64,000 nt of DNA from Rossellomorea aquimaris (GCF_008180865.1 NZ_VTEX01000001.1:1079809-1143808); one strand, 5' to 3'; positions 8,781-18,452 are shown, counted from the stretch's first letter. Numbers and translations: made by a program. The notes: a model not told the origin generated them from the letters alone.

Positions 8781-10391
8781 TTAAGCTTCCTGAAGTAATT
8801 GGTCTAACGATTCTTGAAGGGGAGCGGTACCAACCCGGTTGATATAGTCAAAAAAGGCTTCTCCCGGTTCTTTTGTTTGTTTAAAATGAAGGAGCAATTG
8901 CTTGACCACCCCTGTCAGTTTGCCGGCCTCCACTTTCCCTTTTAATTTTTCATTCAGTTTTCCACCGTCCTGAAGAGTTCCTCCTACGTATATTTCAAAT
9001 GCTTCGATCATCTTCTTATCTTTCGTTCTCATTTTAATTCCTTGAAGCCCGATATCTGCGATTTGTCGTTGACCGCATGAATTCGGGCATCCGACCATGT
9101 GGATTCTGACAGGGACATCCAATGAAAGTTCCTGATCCAATTGATTGGCGATTTGTCTCATCCGTTCCTTCGTTTCCACTAAAGCTAAATTACAATATTC
9201 GATTCCTGTGCATGATACGGAATATCCGATGAAGGATAGGGGACTTGTTGAAATGCGATCAAAGATTTTCTCAGAAAGCAAAGCATCAACGTGTTCATCT
9301 GGTATATTTGGAATGATGAGATTTTGAGAGTTACAGTTTCTCAGTTCTCCATTACCGTATTTCTTGGAAATCTTCGCAAGCTCATATACTTCATCAGAAT
9401 TTAAGCGCCCAACCGGTACATTCAGCCCCACATAATTGAGTCCCTCCTGTTTCTGTGGATGTACTCCGTAGAAATATCCCGCATTCCAACCTTCCACGGC
9501 ATCCACTCCCGCAGGTAAAAGCTCAACATACTGTAATAGCGTTTCCTTGAATTTCTCTGGACCCCAATCTGCCATTAAGAATTTCAACCGGGCCATATGT
9601 CTTTTTTCCCGATAACCGAAGTCGCGAAAAATCGTGGTGACGGCTATCGCAACTTCCTTCACTTGGTGAGGAAGGATAAATACATCCAACTCCTGGGCGA
9701 GGAATGGTCTTGCGGCCAATCCTCCACCAACCTTCAGATGGAAGCCGACTTCTTCTTTACCGTCTATCAGCTTTTTTGCCGGAACAAAGGAAACACAATT
9801 GATTTCAGCATTCGACGCATTCTTGATATTTGCGGAGATTGCTACTTTATATTTTCGAGGTAAATTTGAAAAATCTTCGTTGTGCTGGAAGAAATCATAT
9901 ACGTCTTTCACAATGCTCCTTGTATCGAAAAGTTCATCAGGGTCGATTCCTGCCAGGGGATTCCCGACGATATTACGTGTGATATCACCACATGCACCGG
10001 CAGAAGACAATCCGACCTTCTCCAGACGATTAAAGATGTCGGGAATCTGTTCAATCTTCAACCAGTGAAATTGGATCGCCTGGCGGGTGGTGATGTCATA
10101 AACGTCTCTTCCATACTCTTTACAAATGGCAGCAAGTTCCCGTGCCTGTTCATAGGTCAGGATGCCCGACGGGACGTTCACTCTCATCATGAAATAGCCG
10201 TCTTCCTTTGGTCTTTGTAAATACAAACCTGCCCATTTAAACTTATCCCACTCTTCTTTCGGAATCGAAGAGAATCCGTTTTCCGCATAGTATGGGATAT
10301 CTTCAAAGATAGACAACCCGTCTTTTTCCAATTTCCATTGTTCCGTTTTATTCAATTTTTCATTTGACTCCCATGATTTTGAATATGCCAT
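8781..10391 (-). CDS. Ferredoxin-type assimilatory sulfite (or nitrite) reductase
   Basis: This 536-residue single-chain sirohaem enzyme has two tandem ferritin-like nitrite/sulfite reductase repeats. The Fe4S4/sirohaem cysteines are seen as CTGIEYC (C-x5-C) and GCPNSC (C-x3-C) in the C-terminal third; GDITRN lies in the first half. By family the enzyme reduces sulfite to sulfide, or nitrite to ammonia, with ferredoxin or a similar donor. Its place between cysC and the sirohaem genes favours sulfite reduction. B. subtilis uses the unrelated two-subunit CysJI for this step. Confidence 0.88.
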   Translation of the reverse strand: MAYSKSWESNEKLNKTEQWKLEKDGLSIFEDIPYYAENGFSSIPKEEWDKFKWAGLYLQRPKEDGYFMMRVNVPSGILTYEQARELAAICKEYGRDVYDITTRQAIQFHWLKIEQIPDIFNRLEKVGLSSAGACGDITRNIVGNPLAGIDPDELFDTRSIVKDVYDFFQHNEDFSNLPRKYKVAISANIKNASNAEINCVSFVPAKKLIDGKEEVGFHLKVGGGLAARPFLAQELDVFILPHQVKEVAIAVTTIFRDFGYREKRHMARLKFLMADWGPEKFKETLLQYVELLPAGVDAVEGWNAGYFYGVHPQKQEGLNYVGLNVPVGRLNSDEVYELAKISKKYGNGELRNCNSQNLIIPNIPDEHVDALLSEKIFDRISTSPLSFIGYSVSCTGIEYCNLALVETKERMRQIANQLDQELSLDVPVRIHMVGCPNSCGQRQIADIGLQGIKMRTKDKKMIEAFEIYVGGTLQDGGKLNEKLKGKVEAGKLTGVVKQLLLHFKQTKEPGEAFFDYINRVGTAPLQESLDQLLQEA

Positions 10392-10403
10392 GCTTTTCTC
10401 CCC

Positions 10404-11006
10404 CTATATAAGCTGTTTTTGATTCAATACAGTTAGTAAGTACTCCACGCATTCTTCAATTGAATGTTTTTCTGTATCCAGTACCACTTCCGGTTTTTCA
10501 GGTTCCTCATAAGGAGCACTGATTCCTGTGAAATGAGTGATTTCCTCTTTACGGGCTTTTTTGTACAATCCTTTTGGATCACGTTTTTCACATTCTTCTA
10601 ACGAACAATGCACATATACTTCGATAAATTCATCAGTCTCCACTAAATTTCGTACGAGAGCACGGTCTTCCCTGTAAGGTGAAATAAAGGCCGTCAGCAC
10701 AATTTGTCCGCTATCGATGAAAAGTTTGGACACCTCACCGATTCTCCGGATATTCTCCTTACGATCTTCTTCCTTGAATCCCAAATCATGATTTAATCCA
10801 TGACGGACATTATCTCCGTCCAGAACATAGACTTGTTTCCCTAGTTGGAAAAGGGAGTGAGACAATGCATTGGCGACACTCGATTTCCCTGAAGCGGATA
10901 AACCCGTGAACCATAAAATAAAGCTTTGATGTCCATTTTTATTTCGTCTCTCCTGTTTCGTTACTGCGGTTTCATGCCATACGATGTTTTCTGTTTTCTC
11001 ATTCAA
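10404..11006 (-). CDS. cysC: Adenylylsulfate (APS) kinase
   Basis: The 200-residue product has the P-loop GLSASGKSS at about residues 34-42, [10 protein letters not shown], and [13 protein letters not shown], all typical of CysC. It phosphorylates APS to PAPS with ATP in the second step of sulfate activation. It follows sat by 13 bases in the cysH operon, as in B. subtilis. Confidence 0.95.
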   Translation of the reverse strand: MNEKTENIVWHETAVTKQERRNKNGHQSFILWFTGLSASGKSSVANALSHSLFQLGKQVYVLDGDNVRHGLNHDLGFKEEDRKENIRRIGEVSKLFIDSGQIVLTAFISPYREDRALVRNLVETDEFIEVYVHCSLEECEKRDPKGLYKKARKEEITHFTGISAPYEEPEKPEVVLDTEKHSIEECVEYLLTVLNQKQLI

Positions 11007-11019
11007 CCCCGTACCCTCC

Positions 11020-12168
11020 TTAACTCGTTTGTCCAGCTTCTTGTTTTAGACCTCTAATTAACACTTCGATCACTTCAGGGCGACTGAACGTTGAAGGGGG
11101 AACTTCCCCGTTGCGGAGCATCCCTCTTACTTTTGTCCCTGACAAAATAACGTGATCGTTCTTATCATGAGGACATGTTTTCGTAGTCGCCATCCCTTCG
11201 CACCTCTCACAGTAAAAACTATGCTCGAAGCGGAGAGGGGTAATCCCTATCTCACTTTCACTGAACTGATCAAATATTTTCTGCGCATCATAGGTACCAT
11301 AATAATCGCCAACACCTGCATGATCTCTCCCGACGATAAAATGCGTGCATCCATAATTTTTTCGTACCAGTGCATGGAAGATGGCTTCCCTTGGACCCGC
11401 GTACCTCATGGCAGCAGGGAAGACTCCTAAAAACACACGATCTTTAGGGTAATAGTTCTGTAACAGAACTTCATAACTCTCCATTCTGATGCCCGCTGAG
11501 ATATCATCTGCCTTTGTTTCGCCAACCAAGGGATTTAAGAAGAGTGCATCCACGGTCTCCAATGCCGTTTTCTGAATATACTCATGGGCCCTGTGAACAG
11601 GATTTCTCGTTTGAAATCCGACAATCGTTTTCCATCCCTTTTCCTTAAACAACTTTCTGGTTTCACTTGGGTCAAATGTATACTCGGTGAAAGGTTTGGA
11701 AAGACGTTTAATAAGACTGATTTTCCCACCTACGTACACATCTCCCCGTTGGAATAATTTCTTGACACCTGGATGATCCGCGTCGGTCGTTCCGTATACG
11801 AGAAGAGCTTCTTTCTGTTTATCCGGTTCATAAATATCCTCTACTTCAATGAGTCCATAGGTTTCTCCCTTATAAACAAGACGGCTCTTTAAGCCTTTCT
11901 TTACGACTCCTGCTTTTTCTTTTGCTATGGGCAGGGTAATCGGGATACTCCATACATTGCCGTTTCGCAATCGTAATGTTTCCACCACCTGGTGATAATC
12001 TACTTCGGTCAAGAATCCATTTATAGGGCTGTAAGCACCTATTCCAATGAGTTCCAAATCACTTAACGCGGTTTCGTCTAAAGGGATTTCATGGAGAATA
12101 TCCTCATAAGATTCTTCTGGTAAATATGATTGAACAAGTGTTCCTCCGTGGGGCTGTAAACTCATCAT
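11020..12168 (-). CDS. sat: Sulfate adenylyltransferase
   Basis: This 382-residue homo-oligomeric-type ATP sulfurylase makes APS from sulfate and ATP. The active-site motifs [11 protein letters not shown] and VGRDHAGVG are present, and a four-cysteine/histidine zinc-like site ([18 protein letters not shown]) lies near residue 320. The start has AAGGAGGAT five bases upstream. It sits between cysP and cysC in the operon. Confidence 0.96.
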   Translation of the reverse strand: MMSLQPHGGTLVQSYLPEESYEDILHEIPLDETALSDLELIGIGAYSPINGFLTEVDYHQVVETLRLRNGNVWSIPITLPIAKEKAGVVKKGLKSRLVYKGETYGLIEVEDIYEPDKQKEALLVYGTTDADHPGVKKLFQRGDVYVGGKISLIKRLSKPFTEYTFDPSETRKLFKEKGWKTIVGFQTRNPVHRAHEYIQKTALETVDALFLNPLVGETKADDISAGIRMESYEVLLQNYYPKDRVFLGVFPAAMRYAGPREAIFHALVRKNYGCTHFIVGRDHAGVGDYYGTYDAQKIFDQFSESEIGITPLRFEHSFYCERCEGMATTKTCPHDKNDHVILSGTKVRGMLRNGEVPPSTFSRPEVIEVLIRGLKQEAGQTS

Positions 12169-12206
12169 TTATCCTCCTTAACATATAGTTTTAATCGGAA
12201 TTAAGA

Positions 12207-13271
12207 TTAAATTCCGCCTCCGTCTTCGTGAACGGATCGCCTTTCTTCATTGATCACCCGCATAAGGGATAATGCTCCCACAGTTGCGATAATGACGCTT
12301 ATTGGAACCACGATCGAATACATATCGCTATCGATCACGAGCTTTACTAAAAAATATGAAATACTGAGTGAAATCAAAGGGGATACCACCCATATTTTGA
12401 CGATTTTTTTGACAATTTTCTTTTGCAGCATATGTTTGCCGTTCTTCGCCATCCCGAGGCCAATGATAGAGGACGAAGTAACCTGAGTCAGCGGGATCGG
12501 TAATCCATACAGTGAGCTCACCATCACAAGGATCGCTCCTGTAGAGGAAATGACAATTCCTTCGGCTTTTGAATATTGTGTAATTTTTTTCCCGTTTGTT
12601 TCCACTACTTTTTTCCCCAGTAAGACAGCTCCGAGGGCAACGAATAAACCTCCCAGCCAAATCCCCCGCGAGGGAGACATTAAGCCCGCACCCACTAATG
12701 GACCGACGGCGTTGGCTACATTATTCATCCCTGCCGAAAAGGCTTCAAAGAACCCAGCGATGATCAAAAGGTATGCAAGCCACTTTTTTTCAAAATGGAA
12801 ACCGCGCTTTTCAAGCTTTACTAAACCTATACCGAATACCCACGTAACTCCGAAGGCAATGACCGGGACAATCACCCAGAATGACATGATCGTTAAGAGT
12901 GACTTCACATAAAGAACTTGATATGCGACTCCGACTCCTACAACCGCTCCGACCGTTACTTCACTTGTAGACAGCGGGATCCCGATCACATTTGCCAGAA
13001 ACAAGGAGATGGTGGCGGATAACAATATGATGACCACGATTTTGATGGAGAGTACATGTTGAGGGATAATCCCTGAACTTATGGTTTTAACTACTTCTCC
13101 TCCACCTAATACCGCCCCGCTCAGGACACCGGCTGAGCAGATCCATAATGCAACCCTGATGTTCTTTATGGCTCCTGCACCATACGCAACACCCATCGAT
13201 GCTGCCGCTCCACTGGCACCAATGTTCATAGCGAAAAACAAACTTATGATCAGGGCGAATACTTCAAACAA
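12207..13271 (-). CDS. cysP: Sulfate permease CysP (PiT family)
   Basis: This 354-residue membrane protein belongs to the inorganic phosphate transporter family. It has the duplicated signatures seen in B. subtilis CysP: FAMNIGASGAA near the N terminus and FSAGMNNVANAVGPLVG in the second half. It imports sulfate, feeding Sat, with about ten to eleven membrane segments. The start is a TTG with AGAGGTGA upstream. Its place directly after cysH supports sulfate rather than phosphate as substrate. Confidence 0.92.
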   Translation of the reverse strand: MFEVFALIISLFFAMNIGASGAAASMGVAYGAGAIKNIRVALWICSAGVLSGAVLGGGEVVKTISSGIIPQHVLSIKIVVIILLSATISLFLANVIGIPLSTSEVTVGAVVGVGVAYQVLYVKSLLTIMSFWVIVPVIAFGVTWVFGIGLVKLEKRGFHFEKKWLAYLLIIAGFFEAFSAGMNNVANAVGPLVGAGLMSPSRGIWLGGLFVALGAVLLGKKVVETNGKKITQYSKAEGIVISSTGAILVMVSSLYGLPIPLTQVTSSSIIGLGMAKNGKHMLQKKIVKKIVKIWVVSPLISLSISYFLVKLVIDSDMYSIVVPISVIIATVGALSLMRVINEERRSVHEDGGGI

Positions 13272-13286
13272 AGAATGTCACCTCTT

Positions 13287-13985
13287 TTAATGAAGACCGC
13301 ATTCGGTTTTCCCTTTTCCTTTCCATCTTCCGGAGCGGAGATCATTGATGTCTATGGCTTTCGTTGTGCAATGAAAGCATCCGATACTTGGATACCCCTG
13401 ATCATGAAGTGGATTATAGGATAGGTTATGTTTATGGACATACCTCCAAATCTCTTTCCAGGTCCAGTGAATCAAAGGGCAAATCTTAACCGATTGAAAC
13501 TTATCATCTTTATTGATGAATTCAACCTGACTTCTTGTCGGTGATTGCTCCCTTCTTAATCCTGAAATCCAGGCATTTCCTTTGGATAAGGTTTCTTTTA
13601 AAGGGTCGAGCTTTCGAATTTGACAGCATTGGTTCGGATTTCGCTCCCACAACTTATCACCATATGTTTCTGCTTGCTCTTGGATCGTCAATTCAGGCTT
13701 TTTCATATGAATGGTAATACCCGGATACTTTTCCTTCACCTTTTCAATCGTTTCGTAGGTTTCTTTGAAATGAACACCTGTATCAAGAAATACTATGGTT
13801 GCTTCAGGCTGTACTTTGGTTAGGAGGTCGATTAATACGATCCCTTCTATTCCAAAACTGCATGCATATACGACTCTTTCACCATAATGATCATACGTCC
13901 ACTCAAGTACGTTTACCGCTCCTTTATAGACCGGATCAATTTCAAATTGGACTGATGGTTTTTTCCAAGTTTGATAGGTTAACAT
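13287..13985 (-). CDS. cysH: APS/PAPS reductase CysH
   Basis: The 232-residue thioredoxin-dependent reductase has the ATP-PPase-like CSFGIEG..LID loop near residue 43. It carries the cysteine pairs [10 protein letters not shown] and GCFHC that bind a 4Fe-4S cluster in APS-type enzymes, and the C-terminal catalytic cysteine in TECGLH. It reduces APS, and probably PAPS as shown for B. subtilis CysH, to sulfite. The ATG has AAAGGGGTG upstream. A strong terminator-like hairpin separates it from yezD. Confidence 0.95.
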   Translation of the reverse strand: MLTYQTWKKPSVQFEIDPVYKGAVNVLEWTYDHYGERVVYACSFGIEGIVLIDLLTKVQPEATIVFLDTGVHFKETYETIEKVKEKYPGITIHMKKPELTIQEQAETYGDKLWERNPNQCCQIRKLDPLKETLSKGNAWISGLRREQSPTRSQVEFINKDDKFQSVKICPLIHWTWKEIWRYVHKHNLSYNPLHDQGYPSIGCFHCTTKAIDINDLRSGRWKGKGKTECGLH

Positions 13986-14010
13986 GATACACCCCTTTCC
14001 CGCTCATCCA

Positions 14011-14069
14011 AACAAAAAGAGGCGATAACAAGATATAGGGATTTCCTTTATCTGTGTTATGCGCCTCTA
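14011..14069 (-). terminator. Terminator or attenuator between yezD and cysH
   Basis: On the minus strand GAGGCGCATAACA pairs with TGTTATCGCCTC, with a nested AGATA/TATCT helix, followed by TTTTTGTTT. It lies 15 bases after yezD and about 25 bases before cysH, so it should reduce read-through into the cys operon unless an unseen promoter or antiterminator exists. Confidence 0.8.
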
Positions 14070-14084
14070 GTTTGTCTAGTCAGC

Positions 14085-14240
14085 TTATTTAATTCGCACT
14101 TTCTCGTTTTTCTCCAATTGAATGACTTTACCGTCCTGAACCACAATGGTAATTGACCCGAAACTCATCGTCTTCAACATCGAAGTGATCTTATCCACTA
14201 CTACATCATACTGTGCTTCTTGATTATTTTCTTTAGTCAC
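14085..14240 (-). CDS. yezD: YezD-family small protein (DUF2292)
   Basis: A 51-residue protein starts with GTG (GGGGGAATC upstream) and reads VTKENNQEAQYDVVVDK, then SFGSITIVVQDGKVIQLEK, ending EKVRIK. This is the YezD/DUF2292 pattern, a family often found beside sulfur-assimilation genes in Bacilli. Function is unknown. It is the first gene after the SAM-I riboswitch and is followed by a terminator-like hairpin and cysH. Confidence 0.85.
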   Translation of the reverse strand: MTKENNQEAQYDVVVDKITSMLKTMSFGSITIVVQDGKVIQLEKNEKVRIK

Positions 14241-14282
14241 ATGATTCCCCCAATTTTCATCTTATCCAGAAAAATCATGAAT

Positions 14283-14316
14283 GAAAAAAACAACCTTCCA
14301 TTTTGGAAAGTTGTTC
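14283..14316 (-). terminator. Terminator of the SAM riboswitch
   Basis: AACAACTTTCC / GGAAGGTTGTT with a five-base loop, then a run of seven T residues on the minus strand, lies between the S-box aptamer and yezD. Confidence 0.93.
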
Positions 14317-14326
14317 AGGTAAGAAT

Positions 14327-14432
14327 ACCTTATCTTCCAAAATGACTTCACATTTTGCTGGAATTAGCACCTTACATAACGTAGGTTGCTGGGCTTCGCG
14401 GGGCCAGATCCCTCCACCACTCTGGATAAGAG
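14327..14432 (-). promoter_or_regulatory. SAM-I (S-box) riboswitch
   Basis: The minus strand carries the S-box: P1 strands CTCTTATC and GATAAGGT, AGAGTGGTGGAGGGATCTGGCCC, GAAGCCCAGCAACC, and GTGCTAATTCCAGCA. It should terminate transcription of yezD and the cysH operon when SAM is abundant, linking sulfate assimilation to methionine status. Confidence 0.97.
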
Positions 14433-14453
14433 TTATTAATTTTAATATTCTAA

Positions 14454-14481
14454 ATAATATCACATTCTGCTGGGAAGTCAA
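14454..14481 (-). promoter_or_regulatory. Sigma-A promoter of the yezD-cysH operon
   Basis: TTGACT (14481-14476) and TATTAT (14459-14454) are 16 bases apart, just upstream of the S-box. Confidence 0.75.
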
Positions 14482-14596
14482 CCCGAGTTTTTCTATCGGA
14501 TTTAAGTATTTTGACTTATTTTTCTTGGAAATCCTTCATTCTCTTTATTTCTATTCGCTTTATGAAAGCTATAGGACACTATTTTTACAAGAATGA

Positions 14597-14998
14597 TCAA
14601 AATAATTGAAATATCAATTTACCGTCAATCACTTTCTTCTGGTCCTGATTGACGGCAAAAACTTTAAAATGCAAATGATCATCCTGTTTTTCTGATACTT
14701 CTGCAATCAATGTAATGACATCGTCCAAAAAAACCATCCCTTTAAAGCGGACGGTATACTCTTTGATAAATCCTTCTTCATAATGATCACTAAAAAGCTT
14801 GGAGACATTACCCATTGACCACATGCCATGGGCAATGACACCTGGAAGACCCAATTTATGTGCCTCATCATCAATCGTATGAATGGGATTATAATCCCCG
14901 GATGCGCCTGCGTATTTGATTAAGTCGATTCTCGAGACTGGAGCTAATTCAACAATGGGAAGCGTTTCACCTATATTAAAGGATGATAGTTTAGTCAT
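14597..14998 (-). CDS. MaoC-type hydratase, C-terminal-domain type
   Basis: This 133-residue hot-dog protein has the hydratase-2 motif GASGDYNPIHTIDDEA..LPGVIAHGM (about residues 33-60), including the catalytic Asp and His. It should hydrate enoyl-CoA or dehydrate 3-hydroxyacyl-CoA. It overlaps the preceding MaoC-like gene by four bases (ATGA), so the two probably form a heteromeric enzyme, as in steroid or fatty-acid degradation. It is the last gene of the acyl-CoA cluster. Confidence 0.85.
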   Translation of the reverse strand: MTKLSSFNIGETLPIVELAPVSRIDLIKYAGASGDYNPIHTIDDEAHKLGLPGVIAHGMWSMGNVSKLFSDHYEEGFIKEYTVRFKGMVFLDDVITLIAEVSEKQDDHLHFKVFAVNQDQKKVIDGKLIFQLF

Positions 14999-15453
14999 TT
15001 TCCCAACCTCTCTCTGACCGCTTCAGTGATAATGACGATCGCTTCGGAGGTGAAAATCCTACTCCCTCCTGAGTCTTCTCCGATATCTTCTATTACAAGA
15101 AAGCCAAGTGTTCCACCCGACCCTTTCCGCTCATAGTAATCTTTTATCTCTGTATAACACTGAATACATTCCCCGACCTTTAGTGGTCTTTCATAATGAA
15201 AAGATTGTTCCCCATGAATTAATCCGACGTTAGGTAAATGAAAACTTTCAATCGTTCCATAGTCGAACACTCGTGGAAAAGTAGGGGGAGCAATATTCCC
15301 CCTGTATCTGGACCTTTTTCCTGCTTCTTCATCCACATATATGGGATGTGGATCACCGATGGCTTCGGCAAACTTATGAACCGCTCCTTTTTCCACACAA
15401 TTTTCTATGGAAGTTGAGCGTTTACCGATATAAGATTGAAACATATCCTTCAC
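14995..15453 (-). CDS. MaoC-type hydratase, N-terminal-domain type (FAS1-like)
   Basis: The 152-residue protein resembles the MaoC_dehydrat_N/FAS1-like dehydratase domain: KFAEAIGDPHPIYVDEEAG near residues 28-46, then APPTFPRVF and GEQSFHYERPLKVGE. In two-gene systems this half binds or shapes the substrate while the partner supplies the catalytic hydratase-2 motif. Overlapping stop and start codons with the next gene support a heterodimer. Confidence 0.83.
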   Translation of the reverse strand: MKDMFQSYIGKRSTSIENCVEKGAVHKFAEAIGDPHPIYVDEEAGKRSRYRGNIAPPTFPRVFDYGTIESFHLPNVGLIHGEQSFHYERPLKVGECIQCYTEIKDYYERKGSGGTLGFLVIEDIGEDSGGSRIFTSEAIVIITEAVRERLGK

Positions 15454-15465
15454 CTCTTTCTCCCA

Positions 15466-16224
15466 TTAGGCTTTAGGCCCTCCAGCTACGTAGAGGATTT
15501 GTCCATTAACGAATGACGATCTTTCATCCGCAAAAAACGCCACTGCATTCGCTATATCTTCCGGTTGTCCGCTTCTTCCTACCGGAATGCCTTGAAGACT
15601 CGCTTCCACCAGTTGTTCAAAGGTTATTCCGATCCGTTTTGCCGTTTCTCTAGTCATTTCCGTTTCGATAAATCCTGGGGCGACAGCATTGGTCGTAATA
15701 CCCAGAGGACCAAGCTCTATTGCTAGAGTTTTCGTTAAACCTTGAAGACCTGCTTTAGCCGTAGCGTAATTTGCCTGTCCCCGGTTACCGAGTGCAGAGG
15801 TAGAAGAGATATTGATAATTCGGCCATACCCGTTCTTCACCATATATCCTTGCGCTGCTTTCGCTACGTTAAATGATCCTTTCAAATGCACATCCATGAC
15901 CGTTTGCCAATCTGTATCAGTCATTTTAAACAGCAGGTTATCTCTGATGACTCCTGCATTGTTGACGACAATATCAACGGAGCCGAAAGTTTCAAATACT
16001 TCGTTTATGGCCTCTTCTACCTCCTGGGATTCTACTACATTCGCAACCTTTGTATATAGTTCATATTCGCTCAATTCCTCACTGACTTCCAAAAATGCTT
16101 TTTCATTCACGTCAAGGATGGCAACTCTTGCCCCTTCTAGAGCAAAAAGCTTGGCAATCTCTTTACCGATCCCCCTGCTCCCGCCTGTTACTAAAGCTAC
16201 TTTCCCTCTGAATCTTTCACCCAT
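15466..16224 (-). CDS. 3-oxoacyl reductase-like short-chain dehydrogenase
   Basis: This 252-residue SDR has the nucleotide motif TGGSRGIG at about residues 14-21, NNAGV near 91, and the catalytic S..Y-x-x-x-K (ISSTSALGNRGQANYATAKAG). The PGFIETEMT segment is FabG-like. It probably interconverts 3-hydroxyacyl-CoA and 3-oxoacyl-CoA with NAD(P). It lies between an acyl-CoA dehydrogenase gene and two hydratase genes, which fits a beta-oxidation step. Confidence 0.87.
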   Translation of the reverse strand: MGERFRGKVALVTGGSRGIGKEIAKLFALEGARVAILDVNEKAFLEVSEELSEYELYTKVANVVESQEVEEAINEVFETFGSVDIVVNNAGVIRDNLLFKMTDTDWQTVMDVHLKGSFNVAKAAQGYMVKNGYGRIINISSTSALGNRGQANYATAKAGLQGLTKTLAIELGPLGITTNAVAPGFIETEMTRETAKRIGITFEQLVEASLQGIPVGRSGQPEDIANAVAFFADERSSFVNGQILYVAGGPKA

Positions 16225-16245
16225 TCACATTACCTCCCTATCCCT

Positions 16246-17421
16246 TTAAACAAATTGGCCCACTTTCACATGCCCTTTTAATAGATTCCGTGAGATGATC
16301 AGTTTTTGAATTTCATCAGTACCATCATAAATCCGCCACAATCTTGCTTCACGGTACCAGCGTTCGATGGGAAGCTCTCTTGTGTAGCCCATCCCTCCGT
16401 GAATTTGAAGGACCCGATCCACTACCCGATTGCCCATGTTGGATCCGTACAGCTTGGCAATCGATGCAACATGGCGATTATCTTCTCCTTGATCCAGTGT
16501 GAATGCAGCATTTAGCACAAGCCATCTGGCAGCTTCGATTTCCACGGCAGAATCAGCGATCTGCCATTGAATCGCCTGTCGATCCGCTATTGGCTTTCCA
16601 AATGACTCTCTTTCCTTGGAATAATCAATCGCCATTTGCAGTAGACGTTCTGCTGCACCTACCGCTTGTGCACCCACAATCCAGCGTGCGAACCCGATCC
16701 ATTCCAGGCCAAGATTGTAGCCACCATCGATTTCACCCAGAATATTTTCTTCAGGCACACGCACATCATCAAAAAACAGACTGGCAGGTCCCCATTCCCC
16801 CATGGTATGAATGTATTCAGATGTCCAACCCATGCTTCGATCAGCAATAAAACAGGTTACTCCGTTCCGACCCGTTCTACGATGCTTTTCCTTATCAGTC
16901 ACCGCCATGACCATGACAAAGTCTGCTTCATTTCCGCCCGTAATAAAAGTTTTTTCACCATTTAACACCCACTCATTTCCATCCTTCACTGCGGTCATCC
17001 GGATGTTTTGGGTATCGGACCCGGCTCCCGGTTCCGTCATGGCGAAGCAGGACTTTTTCTCTCCGTTTATCGTGGGAAGCAAATAGGTTTTTTTCTGTTC
17101 TTCGTTAGCATAGTATAGGATGTTATCTGCATAACCACCGAAACTGAAAGGCACAAAGGTTTTGGAGATTTCCATATAAACAATGGCCATCATCATTTGC
17201 CCGAGATCCGCTCCGCCGTACTCTTCTGGTGTATTGATCCCCCAGAACCCCGCTTCCTTTGCTTTTAACTGCAGCTCATTTCTTTTCTCCGGGGAAAGAC
17301 TTGGTTTTCCTTCCCGTTCATTTCTTAGCACTTCATTTTCTAATGGTATTAGTTCTCTCTCAACAAATTTACGAATCGTTTTTTGGATCATCCTTTGTTC
17401 ATCTGTTAACCTTAAGTTCAT
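16246..17421 (-). CDS. Acyl-CoA dehydrogenase
   Basis: The 391-residue flavoenzyme has the family signatures CFAMTEPGAGSD (about 129-140), GEKTFITGGNEADF, and the C-terminal QIHGGMGYTRELPIERWYREARLWRIYDGT segment. FAD takes two electrons from the alpha-beta bond of an acyl-CoA and passes them to electron-transfer flavoprotein. The start has GGGGGGAATC upstream. The palindromic operator at 17451-17468 lies 30 bases before the start, so it may have its own regulated promoter within the cluster. Confidence 0.92.
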   Translation of the reverse strand: MNLRLTDEQRMIQKTIRKFVERELIPLENEVLRNEREGKPSLSPEKRNELQLKAKEAGFWGINTPEEYGGADLGQMMMAIVYMEISKTFVPFSFGGYADNILYYANEEQKKTYLLPTINGEKKSCFAMTEPGAGSDTQNIRMTAVKDGNEWVLNGEKTFITGGNEADFVMVMAVTDKEKHRRTGRNGVTCFIADRSMGWTSEYIHTMGEWGPASLFFDDVRVPEENILGEIDGGYNLGLEWIGFARWIVGAQAVGAAERLLQMAIDYSKERESFGKPIADRQAIQWQIADSAVEIEAARWLVLNAAFTLDQGEDNRHVASIAKLYGSNMGNRVVDRVLQIHGGMGYTRELPIERWYREARLWRIYDGTDEIQKLIISRNLLKGHVKVGQFV

Positions 17422-17450
17422 CCAGATTCCCCCCTATAAGATGGATCGTA

Positions 17451-17468
17451 TACTAACCAGCTAGTATT
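17451..17468. promoter_or_regulatory. 18-bp palindromic operator, copy 1
   Basis: ATACTAACCAGCTAGTAT is an imperfect palindrome of the same type as those at 20785 and 25964. It lies in front of the acyl-CoA dehydrogenase gene. A TetR-family site is inferred. Confidence 0.65.
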
Positions 17469-18441
17469 ATGGCTGCAGGATTACCTTTCCTACCGTTTTT
17501 CTTGCTTGCATGAGTGTATGGACCTTAGCTGCATCCTTTAAAGGAAATACATGACCAACTGTTACTTTCAATTCCCCGGACGCGACATAATGAAAGATTT
17601 CATGAAGGGTTTTCTGCGTTAGTTCAGCATCTCTCATAAGAGGAGGCAGGAAGAACCCAATAACAGACTGATTCTTTGCCATCAAAGAAGAAGGATAAAA
17701 TCTGCTCTGCTCCCCGCTTGCTACTCCGTATATGACCATTCTTCCGAAATAATCGAGACATTTTAACGTTTTATAGAAAATATCACCGCCAGCCATCTCC
17801 AATGCCAGATTTACACCCTTTCCATTTGTTGCTTCTAAGACATCTGCTTCCCAGCCATCTAAAGTGTAATTGACTAATACGTCTGCCCCCATGTCCCCAG
17901 CAAGACGTAATTTTTCTTCTGTACTTGCCGTAGCGATGATCTTACCTGCTCCAAAACGTTTTGCCAGTTGGACGGCAAGCAACCCAACGCCACCAGCCGC
18001 TGCATGAATGAGGACGGTTTCTCCCTGCTGCAACCTACCCAAGGTTTTTAATATATGATAGGCACTTAATCCTTGAACAGGTATGGCGGCCGCTTCTTTG
18101 AAATCCAATCCATATGGGAGCGGGATCACCGAACGCTCATCTGTAAGGGCAAATTCTGCATAACCTCCGGAATCCATCATGGCTACAACACGGTCTCCCT
18201 TTCTTACTCTCGTCACATCTTCTCCCACTTCCGTGACGATTCCCGCCACTTCAGAACCCGGGATATATGGTAGTTGAGTTTTTACCACATATTGCCCTTC
18301 CCGTCTTGCTGTATCAGCATAATTGACTGCTGATGCTTGAACTTCAATGAGGACTTCTCTCCCTCGTGGTGCAGGAACATCTATATCCACATTTTCTAAT
18401 ACATTAGGGCTTCCAAACTCTCTGAACTGAATGGCTTTCAT
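17467..18441 (-). CDS. Zinc-independent medium-chain reductase (quinone oxidoreductase family)
   Basis: This 324-residue MDR protein has the NADPH-binding loop AAAGGVGLLAVQLAKRFGA at about residues 148-166 and lacks the zinc-ligand cysteines of alcohol dehydrogenases. The N-terminal half is the GroES-like fold (GSEVAGIVTEVGEDV). Members reduce quinones or enones; in this setting it may reduce a 2-enoyl-CoA or act on a by-product. It is co-oriented and tightly spaced with the enoyl-CoA hydratase gene. Confidence 0.85.
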   Translation of the reverse strand: MKAIQFREFGSPNVLENVDIDVPAPRGREVLIEVQASAVNYADTARREGQYVVKTQLPYIPGSEVAGIVTEVGEDVTRVRKGDRVVAMMDSGGYAEFALTDERSVIPLPYGLDFKEAAAIPVQGLSAYHILKTLGRLQQGETVLIHAAAGGVGLLAVQLAKRFGAGKIIATASTEEKLRLAGDMGADVLVNYTLDGWEADVLEATNGKGVNLALEMAGGDIFYKTLKCLDYFGRMVIYGVASGEQSRFYPSSLMAKNQSVIGFFLPPLMRDAELTQKTLHEIFHYVASGELKVTVGHVFPLKDAAKVHTLMQARKTVGKVILQP

Positions 18442-18452
18442 CCTGATTCCTC

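Noticed and set aside
12550..12912. Plus-strand frame opposite cysP
   Set aside because: It is the antisense of a strongly conserved transporter, with no start signal; the same applies to the frames at 25490-25963 and 15812-16249.
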